This document shows, one piece after another, positions 34,416 to 42,527 of a DNA stretch of 64,000 bases. The stretch is from Parcubacteria group bacterium Greene0714_7 (lineage in GTDB: Bacteria > Patescibacteria > Paceibacteria > UBA9973 > UBA2103): NCBI GenBank assembly GCA_007378985.1, contig VMHB01000002.1:41369-105368 (forward strand), given 5' to 3'. Both the position numbers and the translations under genes were made by a program. The stretch's first letter is position 1. Every line of letters begins with the position of its first letter. The notes below the pieces were generated by a model. The model had not been told where the DNA came from. It saw only the letters and a program-made list of their open reading frames with translations, and made no database searches.

Positions 34416-36107
34416 CTAGACAATCACATTCTCTACCCGCAATCTGAGCTCCTTCCTACCTGCAAAGTAAGAGCGTTCCACAGAGGCTTCAATGGTACAG
34501 ACATCACCAACTGAAAGAAGACCGAGTTTCTCCTTAAATAGAGAGCGTGGAACGAAAAAGACTATTGCATCCGCCTTGCGCCCTGAATCATCAGCGAGAG
34601 TAAGTCGGAGGTGATCCTTTGCTTTACCAAAATAATTAATTCCAACAATTGAAACATTGTGAAATCTAAAAAATGGCTTGGGATTCTCCATTCCGAAAGG
34701 ACCAAGGGAACGGAGTGCATCGAACGCAACATCATTTACTTCGGCAAGGGTGAGCGAGCTTTCCACTATTCCTTTATTCCTGCCACCCGAATCTATCTCC
34801 TCACCCCCTCTTGCTGCAATTAGTTCAAGCGCTTGTTGAAGCTTTAATGGTAGGTCATGAATTTTTTCAGGCGAGACAGAAAAACCGCCCGCAAGTTCAT
34901 GTCCGCCAAAATCCAAAAACGCATCTTTAGCTTCCACCATTAAAGAAACAATGTTCACCGTGCCATTTGACCTGCATGAGCCTTTAATTAATCCTCCATC
35001 CATTCCCCACAAACACACTGTTCGTTGATACGTTTCAACAACACTCGTTGCAGCAATTCCTAAAAGTGACGGCCTCCACGACTGACTCCCCATCACAATC
35101 ACGGAATCCGATGTAGGTGTCATTTCCATCCGCTTCTTTACATCTTTCGCCACACGCATTCCTTCAATTTTTCGTTCCTGATTTAACTGCACCAACTCTT
35201 TGGCAATTTCGCGCGCTCGCGAATCTGATTCGGTTGTGAGAAGCTCGAAGGAAAGTTTTGGACTCTTCATGCGCGATGCCGCATTTATTTTTGGTGCGAT
35301 AGAAAAAGCTATGTCGTCTTCCACAGCAGTCATGAGTGGTATTCGTTCAGCTTCAAGCAATGCCTTCAAACCCGGACGCCTGCCTTTTCTCAAAACCGTA
35401 AGTCCAAATTTTACGAGCGTTCTATTTTCTCCGGTTAGTGGAACCATGTCGGCAACTGTTGCAACAGCTACTAAATCCAAAAGCCACTTTTCTTGCCCCA
35501 CCTCTATCGTGTGGGGCACCTCGCCGAAGCCTTGGCGAAGGCGGGCAAGAATCCCCTCAACAAGTTTGAATGCAACTCCCGTGCCACAAAGTCCCTTGAA
35601 TGGATACACGTCGTCTGCTTGGTGTGCATTGATAACTGCAAGTGCCGGTGGAAGTGTTGCCTGTGGAAGATGGTGGTCAGTGACAATTGTTTCAATTCCA
35701 ACAGCGCTTGCATGAGCCACCTCTCTAACATCAGTGATTCCACAATCAACAGTGATGATGAGAGAGATTCCTTTTTCTTTCAGAGAATCAATGCCGGGAA
35801 CATTCAAACCATATCCTTCGCTCCGCTCGGGTACATATGTTTCTATTTCATATCCAATGCGACGAAAAAAATCAAAGAGGAGTGCTCCTCCTGGAATACC
35901 ATCGCAATCGTAGTCATGCCAAACACAAATCTTTTCTTTCTTTTTTATTGCGTCAAGAATGCGAGCTACCGCGACATCCATTCCCTTCAAAAGAAACGGG
36001 TCGTGACGGGCATCGTAGAGAGGATTCAAAAACAATTCTTTGTCTGTAATTTTCCTGTTCTCTAAAATTCGCTCGACTAATGGGTGCATTACACGAAATG
36101 GTAGCAT
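34416..36107 (-). CDS. recJ: single-stranded-DNA exonuclease RecJ (DHH family)
   Basis: 563 residues. A 5-prime to 3-prime exonuclease used in repair and recombination. DHH motifs: HDYDCDGIPGG (64-74, with Asp65/67/69), VDCGIT, and TDHHLP (about 143-148), followed by ALAVINAHQADDVYPFKGLC and the DHHA1 part SRMKSPKLSFELL / GGHELAGGFSV. The C-terminal OB-like domain ends RKELRLRVENVIV. Residues about 187-206 (RLRQGFGEVPHTIEVG) look like an in-frame insertion of a palindromic repeat. Start could be MLPF or the Met at residue 7. Confidence 0.95.
   Translation of the reverse strand: MLPFRVMHPLVERILENRKITDKELFLNPLYDARHDPFLLKGMDVAVARILDAIKKKEKICVWHDYDCDGIPGGALLFDFFRRIGYEIETYVPERSEGYGLNVPGIDSLKEKGISLIITVDCGITDVREVAHASAVGIETIVTDHHLPQATLPPALAVINAHQADDVYPFKGLCGTGVAFKLVEGILARLRQGFGEVPHTIEVGQEKWLLDLVAVATVADMVPLTGENRTLVKFGLTVLRKGRRPGLKALLEAERIPLMTAVEDDIAFSIAPKINAASRMKSPKLSFELLTTESDSRAREIAKELVQLNQERKIEGMRVAKDVKKRMEMTPTSDSVIVMGSQSWRPSLLGIAATSVVETYQRTVCLWGMDGGLIKGSCRSNGTVNIVSLMVEAKDAFLDFGGHELAGGFSVSPEKIHDLPLKLQQALELIAARGGEEIDSGGRNKGIVESSLTLAEVNDVAFDALRSLGPFGMENPKPFFRFHNVSIVGINYFGKAKDHLRLTLADDSGRKADAIVFFVPRSLFKEKLGLLSVGDVCTIEASVERSYFAGRKELRLRVENVIV
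35492..35549. repeat. double palindrome inserted in frame within recJ
   Basis: Hairpin TGCCCCAC/GTGGGGCA (35494-35501 with 35511-35518) followed by a second palindromic part with CGCC/GGCG arms around GAAGCCTTGGCGAA (35522-35543). Outer ends CTTGCCC and GGGCAAG also match. GC-rich relative to flanking recJ. Confidence 0.65.
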
Positions 36108-36119
36108 TTCGTGAAGTGT

Positions 36120-36207
36120 TTAGGGATAAGTGTTTAGCGTTTAGGGAAATTCCGAAGCAAAATCATGAGCTGTTGCTCTATACGCTAAACCCTATACACT
36201 AAACGCT
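36120..36207. repeat. inverted pair of CTAAACCCTA-like tracts
   Basis: Left arm has GTTTAGGGATAAGTGTTTAG and GCGTTTAGGG; right arm has CGCTAAACCCTATACAC and CTAAACGCTATG, ending at the HIT start. The arms are roughly complementary and could fold as a long imperfect hairpin between divergent recJ and the HIT gene. Confidence 0.6.
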
Positions 36208-36618
36208 ATGGAAAATTGTCTATTTTGTAAAATCGTTGCGAGAGAAATTCCTGCGGAAATTATATTTGAAAATGAGCACACGTTCGCATTTCTAGATATC
36301 CGCCCCAATAATGCAGGCCACACACTCGTGGTTCCAAAAACTCACTACAGAAACATGCTGGACATGCCGATCGGTGTTTGGCTGGAAGCAATGAAAACTG
36401 TGCACTATCTTGGACCTAAAATAAAAAACGCTGTCGGAGCGGGTGGGATTAATCTTGGAATGAACAACGAACCCGCTGCACACCAGCTCGTCTTCCATGC
36501 ACACATACACATCATTCCCCGCATTGAAGGCGACCCACACAAGCCATGGATAGGAACTGAATACAAAGAAGGCGAAGCGGAAATTGTTGCGGAAAAAATA
36601 AGAAACTCTTTGAACTAA
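36208..36618 (+). CDS. HIT family nucleotide hydrolase
   Basis: 136 residues. Histidine-triad proteins hydrolyse nucleotidyl conjugates such as AMP-lysine or Ap4A. The triad FHAHIHIIPR has His97, His99 and His101. An N-terminal CLFC (residues 4-7) with a downstream His fits the zinc site of the Hint branch. FLDIRPNNAGHTLVVPKTHY is also typical. The ATG follows immediately after the CTAAACGC tract. Convergent with pgk, 3-prime ends overlap by 4 nt. Confidence 0.94.
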   Translation: MENCLFCKIVAREIPAEIIFENEHTFAFLDIRPNNAGHTLVVPKTHYRNMLDMPIGVWLEAMKTVHYLGPKIKNAVGAGGINLGMNNEPAAHQLVFHAHIHIIPRIEGDPHKPWIGTEYKEGEAEIVAEKIRNSLN

Positions 36619-37733
36619 GAATTTTTCTCAATCGCTTCAATCCCAGGCAGTGTTCCGTTTGCAAGAAAATCAAGCATCGCGCCACCTGCAGTTGAAACGA
36701 ATGTAAATTTATCCATGAGTCCGAGATTCTGAATTGACGAAAGCGTATCTCCCCCACCAACAATAGATTTTGCTGATGACCCAGCAACGGCAGTGGCAAG
36801 TGCATCGGTTCCTGCGGTAAATCCTTTTTCAAAATTTCCCATGGGGCCATTCCAGAGTATTGAATGTGATGCATTAATAATAGGTTGAAGTGCTTGAACA
36901 GATGCGGGGGCAATATCTAAAATAACTTCATTCTTCCCAACCTCGCTGGCAAGGATGTCTCGTCGCCCATTTGGCCCATCTACTGTGACGAACTCCGGAA
37001 GAATTATTTTTGAATTACCAAGCATGGTCTTAGCGGTATCATTTTCCGACACAAGAGACAATCCCACTTCGTATCCTTTTGCTTTGAAAAAATCATTGGC
37101 AATAGCCCCACCAACAAACACGGAGTCATATTTTTTAAGCAATGTCTCTATTAATGCAACCTTCGTGGCAAGTTTCGCACCACCAACTATTGCAAGCGAT
37201 GGGCTGTTAGGGGTGAGTGCGGGTGTAAGGCCTGCAACTTCATCGAGAAACTGCAAACCTGCGTATGCTGGCAAAAGTTCTGCCACACCGACAACAGAAG
37301 CATGCGAACGATGCGATACGGGAAAATCATCATTTACAAAAATATCAGCGAGGGATGCAAGACTCTTGGCAAACGCGGGATCATTTGTTTTATCTCCAGC
37401 ATTACGACGGAGATTTTCGAGAAGAACTATCTCCCCATCCTTGAGTGACCCCACGGCATCTTGCGCAATATTTCCCACAATATCATTAACAAAAGTAAGA
37501 GAAACTTTTTCTTTTAAATATTCATAAACCGGAAATAATGAACCAGCGGAGTCACTCATGTGACTTATAAGTACGATACGCGCACCTTTTGCAATAAGAA
37601 AATTAATTGTTCGGAGTGCTCTATCAATACGAATACCATCAGAAACTACGCCATTCACAATCGGAGCATTCAGAGATGCTCGGAGTAATACGCGCGCACC
37701 TTTTAAATCAGTACATTCTTCAATGGAACGCAT
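36615..37733 (-). CDS. pgk: phosphoglycerate kinase
   Basis: 372 residues, slightly shorter than the usual 390. Interconverts 1,3-bisphosphoglycerate + ADP and 3-phosphoglycerate + ATP. Motifs: RASLNAPIVNGVVSDGIRID (substrate loop), VLLENLRR, the hinge GGAKLATKVALIETLL, NGPMGNFEKG, and GGGDTLSSI near the C-terminus. The first loop reads RASLNAP where the family has RVDFNVP, a divergence at a conserved Asp. It lies 11 nt after tpiA, the two forming a lower-glycolysis operon. Confidence 0.95.
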   Translation of the reverse strand: MRSIEECTDLKGARVLLRASLNAPIVNGVVSDGIRIDRALRTINFLIAKGARIVLISHMSDSAGSLFPVYEYLKEKVSLTFVNDIVGNIAQDAVGSLKDGEIVLLENLRRNAGDKTNDPAFAKSLASLADIFVNDDFPVSHRSHASVVGVAELLPAYAGLQFLDEVAGLTPALTPNSPSLAIVGGAKLATKVALIETLLKKYDSVFVGGAIANDFFKAKGYEVGLSLVSENDTAKTMLGNSKIILPEFVTVDGPNGRRDILASEVGKNEVILDIAPASVQALQPIINASHSILWNGPMGNFEKGFTAGTDALATAVAGSSAKSIVGGGDTLSSIQNLGLMDKFTFVSTAGGAMLDFLANGTLPGIEAIEKNS

Positions 37734-37744
37734 GCGAGTAATAA

Positions 37745-38497
37745 TTATTTTTGAAATGCGCGAACAATATTTGTAAATTCTTCAGCATTAACACTCGCAC
37801 GTCCAGGAAGAAGTCCTTGTATGCCGGGAGTTGCTGCAAACAATACGGCACTTTCTGCATTGACCGACCCTCCATAGATGATGCGCACCTTAAGTGCGCG
37901 CTCTCGTCCCCACATATCTGCGATGGTCTTGCGGATAAACATCACTGCCTCTGCAACAATACGAGGAGATGGAGCCTCCGTGGCACCAATCGCCCAGAGT
38001 GGATCATACGCTATCGTAAATTTCGAAGCGTCTACTGCATTAATGCGCGCGAGTGAAGACACTACATTGTTGGTTAAGTAGGTGAGATACGCACCTTCAG
38101 TGTCTCGCGTAGGCTCCCCAACACAAATAACGGGATGTAATTTTGCCTTAATTGCAGTGGTCGCTTTCTTTGCAACAACGTCGTCGGTATCTCCCTCTCG
38201 ACGTCGCTCAGCATGCCCAATAATCACATATTTAATTCCCGACGAAACGAGAGCCTTCGGTGAAGTCTGCCCCGTGTGAGCCCCGCCCTCTTCGAAAAAA
38301 ACATCCTGAGTACCAAAGGCTATACGCTTTCCGCCGTAACTACTCTTCAAAAGTGGCGCGAGCGACACCTGAGGGCAAAGGGCCACTTCTACTTTCAGTC
38401 CACGTGGCAATTTTTTATCAATGTCCCGAATAAGCTTTTTCCCTTCCTGAGGGGTATTGATATATAACTTCCAATTACCAACGATTAGTTTTTTCAT
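37745..38497 (-). CDS. tpiA: triosephosphate isomerase with altered active-site residues
   Basis: 250 residues from ATG 38497 (MKKLIVGNWKLYI). Interconverts DHAP and GAP. Lys in GNWK and His in IGHAERR are present. The catalytic base motif, normally AYEP-W-A-IGTG, reads AYDPLWAIGATE, so Glu is replaced by Asp. The phosphate loop, usually GGAS, reads PGRAS. Loop YGGSVNAESA is kept. Either a divergent but active enzyme or one with changed or reduced activity. An upstream frame to 38524 is not homologous. Upstream gene neighbour is a 400-nt non-coding stretch. Confidence 0.88.
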   Translation of the reverse strand: MKKLIVGNWKLYINTPQEGKKLIRDIDKKLPRGLKVEVALCPQVSLAPLLKSSYGGKRIAFGTQDVFFEEGGAHTGQTSPKALVSSGIKYVIIGHAERRREGDTDDVVAKKATTAIKAKLHPVICVGEPTRDTEGAYLTYLTNNVVSSLARINAVDASKFTIAYDPLWAIGATEAPSPRIVAEAVMFIRKTIADMWGRERALKVRIIYGGSVNAESAVLFAATPGIQGLLPGRASVNAEEFTNIVRAFQK

Positions 38498-38903
38498 ACA
38501 AAAAGTAGAGCTTCTCCCGTACATGTTCGAGCAAAGCGAGTTACATGTCCGAGGACCCCGTACACAGAGGCCACTATATATTCAATATATCGCATACCGT
38601 GTGTCGAACAAGACGGGACCTTACAAACACGACCGCCGATGACGGCGAGTGTTCTGGGGCAATTTCCAATAATGAGCTTTTTCATCCCGTTAGAAATAGA
38701 ATGCGAATGCCTGTGCCTCGCACCTACCTATATTAAAAATATTAAACATCGACCTCAGCAGTCCATTTCTATCTGTTTCGCATTCGCAATTTCTAACGGG
38801 ATTCATTGAGAAATCGTAACATGTTTGAGAAGGGTTTAGGAAAGAGCTTTGAATTGGAATTTTCCCTAAACGCTAACCACTAAACCCTAACCCCCACTAG
38901 TAG
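38498..38903. other. 400-nt stretch without a clear gene
   Basis: Contains a long inverted repeat (38686-38800), a minus-strand frame 38494-38685 whose first eight residues MKKLIIGN copy the start of tpiA (MKKLIVGN), ACATGT twice near 38521 and 38543, and a CTAAACGC-type tract at 38866-38895. No complete gene is supported; the tpiA-like start may be the trace of a partial duplication. Confidence 0.45.
38686..38800. mobile_element. 115-bp MITE-like element with terminal inverted repeats
   Basis: Ends CCCGTTAGAAAT (38686) and ATTTCTAACGGG (to 38800) are perfect 12-bp inverted repeats, extended by GCGAATGC/GCATTCGC inside. TTCAT lies next to the left end (38681-38685) and again 1 nt beyond the right end (38802-38806), as a possible target-site duplication. 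No coding capacity. Confidence 0.4.
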
Positions 38904-40181
38904 CTAGTCCTGCGTACGCCAATCAATAATACGAAATCCACTGGCTGTTGCTGGAGTGAATGGTGGTGGCAATTGTGCCAAGAGGGCATCGTGGACATCT
39001 GTCCGAGTGCTATAGCCCGAAATAAACGCGCCAGAGGATGTCCATTTTGTTTCAACGGTACCAGGCGATGAAAATGTACCGAAGGTATTTAGCGTGGAAC
39101 GAAGTACATATGATTGCAGGTCGATAGGAACAGCGTGCGTACCTGAGGAATCATAGCGATGTCGCCCAAAATGGCCAGTGCCTGCCACAAAAACACCATT
39201 CATCTGCAACACATCGGGTGATTGGAGTGAAATCAATACTGATCGCTCGGCAATTGCGGTCAACCCATCATCGTATGCATGCGCATAGGTAATATTTCCA
39301 GTAATAACAATGTCTGGCTTAATACTGGAGCTCGCCACATTTGCAGCGGCGAATGTAACCTTTCCAGATACGACCCCCTCAAGCCAAACAGAATCTTCTA
39401 CAAATACAACGGGACATCCTGCAGGTATGGCGTAATTTATTGTGGCGCCAATTGAAGCAATTATTGTGTTTTCTTCCTCCCAACCTTCATCATCTGAATA
39501 TCCCATTATCTCAGTAACTGCAGTAACAGGACTTGCATCAAATGTTCCGTTCGACTTGAAAACAATTTTGTACCCATGCGCTCCACCAGATGTAGGAGCA
39601 AGATATACGCCCGATGCTTGCGCATATGTTTTTAAGTTTGTGAGGGTGGAGGTAACCACTGTGGAATCAGTCTTTGCTGGACTTGTTGATGCCGCCAACG
39701 TCTCCGTCCCATACTGAGCAATAAGTGTTTTTGTGTGTGATGCATTTTCCAGTGCCCATCCTGTTGAACGCACTGATGCGGATGTAAGTACTCCACAAGA
39801 AGTTATATCTGAAATAGCGAGAGAAAAATTCCCGACAGTATTTCCGTTTTCTGGATCCAAAACTGCATGGACATACGGCCCAGACAAACCCGTGCCATCT
39901 TGTACATCAGTAGGAAACTCTGAGAAGTGCCACCGATAGTACTCAATTCCCGCTTCAGAAATACCTAGTGCTTTGTCGGCCTCAGATCCAAAACGCTCTT
40001 TAGTACGCTCAAGTGTGAGCGCACTCATAAAGTCGGAGAGCAGGAAGAAAAAAACAGCAGAAGCGATAAGTACAAAAAGAGTCATAAACCCTCCCGCACT
40101 TCTTGCGCGTCTCCCTAAGTGATCCCTTCGGATCCGATGAAGCATCGCCTGACCCCTAAACGCCATACCCTGCTTCCTCAT
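38904..40181 (-). CDS. PilX-like pseudopilin/pilus-assembly protein
   Basis: 425 residues. A hydrophobic N-terminal helix (GGFMTLFVLIASAVFFFLLS, about residues 30-50) with a long variable exterior domain matches PilX/PulG-like minor components of type IV pili. EADKALGISEAGIEYYRWHF is typical of PilX-like proteins. The start overlaps the upstream stop as ATGA, so it is translationally coupled; the first about 28 residues are basic and partly encoded by tandem-hairpin repeat copy 2. Last gene of the pilus operon. Confidence 0.7.
   Translation of the reverse strand: MRKQGMAFRGQAMLHRIRRDHLGRRARSAGGFMTLFVLIASAVFFFLLSDFMSALTLERTKERFGSEADKALGISEAGIEYYRWHFSEFPTDVQDGTGLSGPYVHAVLDPENGNTVGNFSLAISDITSCGVLTSASVRSTGWALENASHTKTLIAQYGTETLAASTSPAKTDSTVVTSTLTNLKTYAQASGVYLAPTSGGAHGYKIVFKSNGTFDASPVTAVTEIMGYSDDEGWEEENTIIASIGATINYAIPAGCPVVFVEDSVWLEGVVSGKVTFAAANVASSSIKPDIVITGNITYAHAYDDGLTAIAERSVLISLQSPDVLQMNGVFVAGTGHFGRHRYDSSGTHAVPIDLQSYVLRSTLNTFGTFSSPGTVETKWTSSGAFISGYSTRTDVHDALLAQLPPPFTPATASGFRIIDWRTQD
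40121..40156 (+). repeat. tandem-hairpin repeat, copy 2
   Basis: Hairpin GATCC-CTTC-GGATC (40121-40134) then CGATG-AAG-CATCG (40135-40147) and CCTGACCCC. Relative to copy 1 the first stem has a compensatory T-A to A-T swap. It lies within the start of the PilX-like gene on the other strand. Confidence 0.6.
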
Positions 40182-40774
40182 ATCGCCTTAAGATTACGAA
40201 GTGTGGTGGTAGCGGTGAGTATGAACGGGGTGGTCATCCCCGGAGCAAGTACATCAATAGAAACTAGTATGGATGCGACATCCTTCACTCGGTTCATATC
40301 AGTAACTTCAATGCCGTCCCGATCGTAATAGCGGAAAAGTGAAATGGAGTTAGCGCTGTTGTTCATGTATGTTGCCAAGGATTCACTCACTGGCGTACCA
40401 CTATATGTTGGCGGAGTACCTGCGCTCACTTGGCTCCGAGAAAGTGTTGTTCCATTAATTTGATACTGAAAACGCGTCGCTCCAATGCTATTTGGAATAT
40501 TACTAAAAAAAGTTAACGAGGAGGTGGACATAGAAACAATTGGATACGAGCCGTCATTGCCATATGCAACACTCCGCAAATCTGTCATTAGCGTAGTAAG
40601 AGCAGACCTAGCACTGCTGATTTGAGTTAGAGCACGAGTCCCTGTGTTATTTGTTTTGTAGAGCGCCAATACCGAATTTGACGCACTCACCACAATCAAT
40701 GAAACAACCGCGAGGGTCACCAAAACCTCTATCAAACTCATTGCTCGTTTTGTGTTATTTTTATGGCGCAACAT
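40178..40774 (-). CDS. type IV prepilin-like protein (PilW/GspJ-like)
   Basis: 198 residues from ATG 40774. The prepilin motif RAMSLIEVLVTLAVVSLIVV is near the N-terminus: a short basic leader, a cleavage site before Met/Ser, Glu at +5 and a hydrophobic helix. The exterior domain is not similar to major pilins. Probably processed by a prepilin peptidase encoded elsewhere. It overlaps the preceding gene by 14 nt and is followed by the PilX-like gene by ATGA overlap. Confidence 0.85.
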   Translation of the reverse strand: MLRHKNNTKRAMSLIEVLVTLAVVSLIVVSASNSVLALYKTNNTGTRALTQISSARSALTTLMTDLRSVAYGNDGSYPIVSMSTSSLTFFSNIPNSIGATRFQYQINGTTLSRSQVSAGTPPTYSGTPVSESLATYMNNSANSISLFRYYDRDGIEVTDMNRVKDVASILVSIDVLAPGMTTPFILTATTTLRNLKAI

Positions 40775-41243
40775 AGGTAACCGCAGACATACTGTGTGAA
40801 AATCCACGTATATTCCAACTTGCCTCAACTTTTACTACCTTATAATCATTCTCGCCCACGCCATTCGCTTCATCATCCTTATATGTCACAACCGTTCGAA
40901 GTGTATACGGAATATTATTAACAAGTCGTGATTCAGTAGATACTAAAACTCCTGAAGGAGTACCGCTAACAGTCCCAACGCTCGCATACGGGAGTCCTCT
41001 CACATCCTCGATAGTGCTCGCAATAAGCGCACTCGCATTTGTGCGCGACGCAATACTTTGCACTAATGTAGCGGATGCCGCATATGCACCAAAAAACCCC
41101 AAAAAAATTATAAGCATCAAAGAGACAGCAACGACTACTTCGATAAGTGTCATTCCCCGCAAAATGCGAGTAGGTAGAAAGTAGCTAGCAGAATGCAGAC
41201 GAGCTCTTATAGATTCCTGCCTTCTGTATACTGCCTTCTGCAT
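40761..41243 (-). CDS. type IV prepilin-like protein (PilV-like)
   Basis: 160 residues. A leader of about 28 residues precedes RGMTLIEVVVAVSLMLIIFL, the prepilin cleavage/methylation site with the conserved Glu and the N-terminal helix. The exterior domain is short and contains YKVVKVEASWNIRG. A minor pilin role is inferred from its place after pilC. Five nucleotides separate it from pilC. Confidence 0.85.
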   Translation of the reverse strand: MQKAVYRRQESIRARLHSASYFLPTRILRGMTLIEVVVAVSLMLIIFLGFFGAYAASATLVQSIASRTNASALIASTIEDVRGLPYASVGTVSGTPSGVLVSTESRLVNNIPYTLRTVVTYKDDEANGVGENDYKVVKVEASWNIRGFSHSMSAVTYVAP

Positions 41244-41248
41244 ACTTC

Positions 41249-42463
41249 TTAAATGTGACTCGACAGCGAGTAGATAGGAGCAATCATCGAAATCGCAAAA
41301 AAACCAACCATAGCGCCAATAATAACCATGAGAAATGGCTCAATAACCGTAGAGAGATCTTTTGTTTTTCGCTCAACCGATTCTTCATAAAATTCTGCGG
41401 TTTCCTTAAGAAGACTCGACAAGCGCCCTGTTTCTTCGCCCACAGCAACAATCTCAGCAACCAATGGCGGAAAAAGAATAGGGTGTTTTGCAAAGGATAG
41501 TGAAAGTGGTGAACCCTCGGTAAGACTTTTCTCGGCTTCAGTAAGAACCTTTTTATACTGACTATTCTCGAGCACATCATGGGTAATCTTGACCGACAAA
41601 ACCATATCGACTCCCGACGAAAACAATGAAGCAAGTGTGCGAGTAGTCCTGGCAACATTCACTTCAACGATCAGTCCACCAATGATAGGAACTTTTAAAA
41701 GAAACCAGTCTAAGAAAACTTTTCCCCGTGCTGATCGAATTGCTGAAAGTGATACAAATACAAAAACCGCCAATAATACCAACGCAAGCGCTGTATTGTG
41801 AATTAAAAAATCACTTGCATTAATGATGAATTGCGTTGTTGGAGGAAGAGCTGCATGTAATTCTTTAAAAGTCCCTGACAGGGTCGGAACGACGTACAGC
41901 AACATCAATATGCCAATACATACCATTGCACTCAAAACAATGCTCGGGTAAATAAGTGCGCTTTTAACTTTTTTCTGCAAATTGGAAGCTCGCTCCATTT
42001 GAATAGATGAGACTCGAAGCGACTCGGTCAATTTTCCTGACTCCTCTCCAGCGCGCACCATAGAAACCAAGAGTGATGTAAACACCTTAGGAAATGCAGA
42101 AAGAGCGGTTGAGAATGTCTCGCCCTTTTTCACACTGGTAATTATTTCAATCAAAATTTCCTGCAAATGCACATTGCGTGTTTGCCTCTTTGCTATTTCA
42201 AGTGATCGAGAAATAGTTAAACCCGCATCAAGCATAGTGGCAAGATTACGCACCAGCAGTACCTTTTCATCAAGAGAAATAGTGTGAAAAAATTCTAAAA
42301 AGAAATCGAGGGAAAATAAATTGTTCGCACGTACCTCTCGAAGTTCCAGCACTCGGTCACCTCGGTCACGTATATCGTGATGAACTGCAAAACGATCATT
42401 CCCATCAATAATATCGGAATACGTTTCACCAGTCTGAGTGATTGCGGTAACTTTAAATTTCAC
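41249..42463 (-). CDS. pilC: type IV pilus/type II secretion inner-membrane platform protein PilC
   Basis: 404 residues with the duplicated GspF domain. First copy about 70-195 (LVRNLATMLDAGLTISRSLE, MVRAGEESGKLTESL), second about 270-395 (LASLFSSGVDMVLSVKITHD, AVGEETGRLSSLL), each followed by hydrophobic helices. It is the membrane platform that works with the PilB ATPase. Normal length. A 64-nt gap with two small palindromes separates it from pilB. Confidence 0.95.
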   Translation of the reverse strand: MKFKVTAITQTGETYSDIIDGNDRFAVHHDIRDRGDRVLELREVRANNLFSLDFFLEFFHTISLDEKVLLVRNLATMLDAGLTISRSLEIAKRQTRNVHLQEILIEIITSVKKGETFSTALSAFPKVFTSLLVSMVRAGEESGKLTESLRVSSIQMERASNLQKKVKSALIYPSIVLSAMVCIGILMLLYVVPTLSGTFKELHAALPPTTQFIINASDFLIHNTALALVLLAVFVFVSLSAIRSARGKVFLDWFLLKVPIIGGLIVEVNVARTTRTLASLFSSGVDMVLSVKITHDVLENSQYKKVLTEAEKSLTEGSPLSLSFAKHPILFPPLVAEIVAVGEETGRLSSLLKETAEFYEESVERKTKDLSTVIEPFLMVIIGAMVGFFAISMIAPIYSLSSHI

Positions 42464-42527
42464 TTTTTCAGTATAACGTCAAAAAATAATTCCTAGCATG
42501 CTAATTGGTACACCATGTGTACCTAAG

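Noticed and set aside
38686..38800. Integron attC-like site
   Set aside because: GTTAG and CTAAC are in the wrong order and orientation for attC core boxes.
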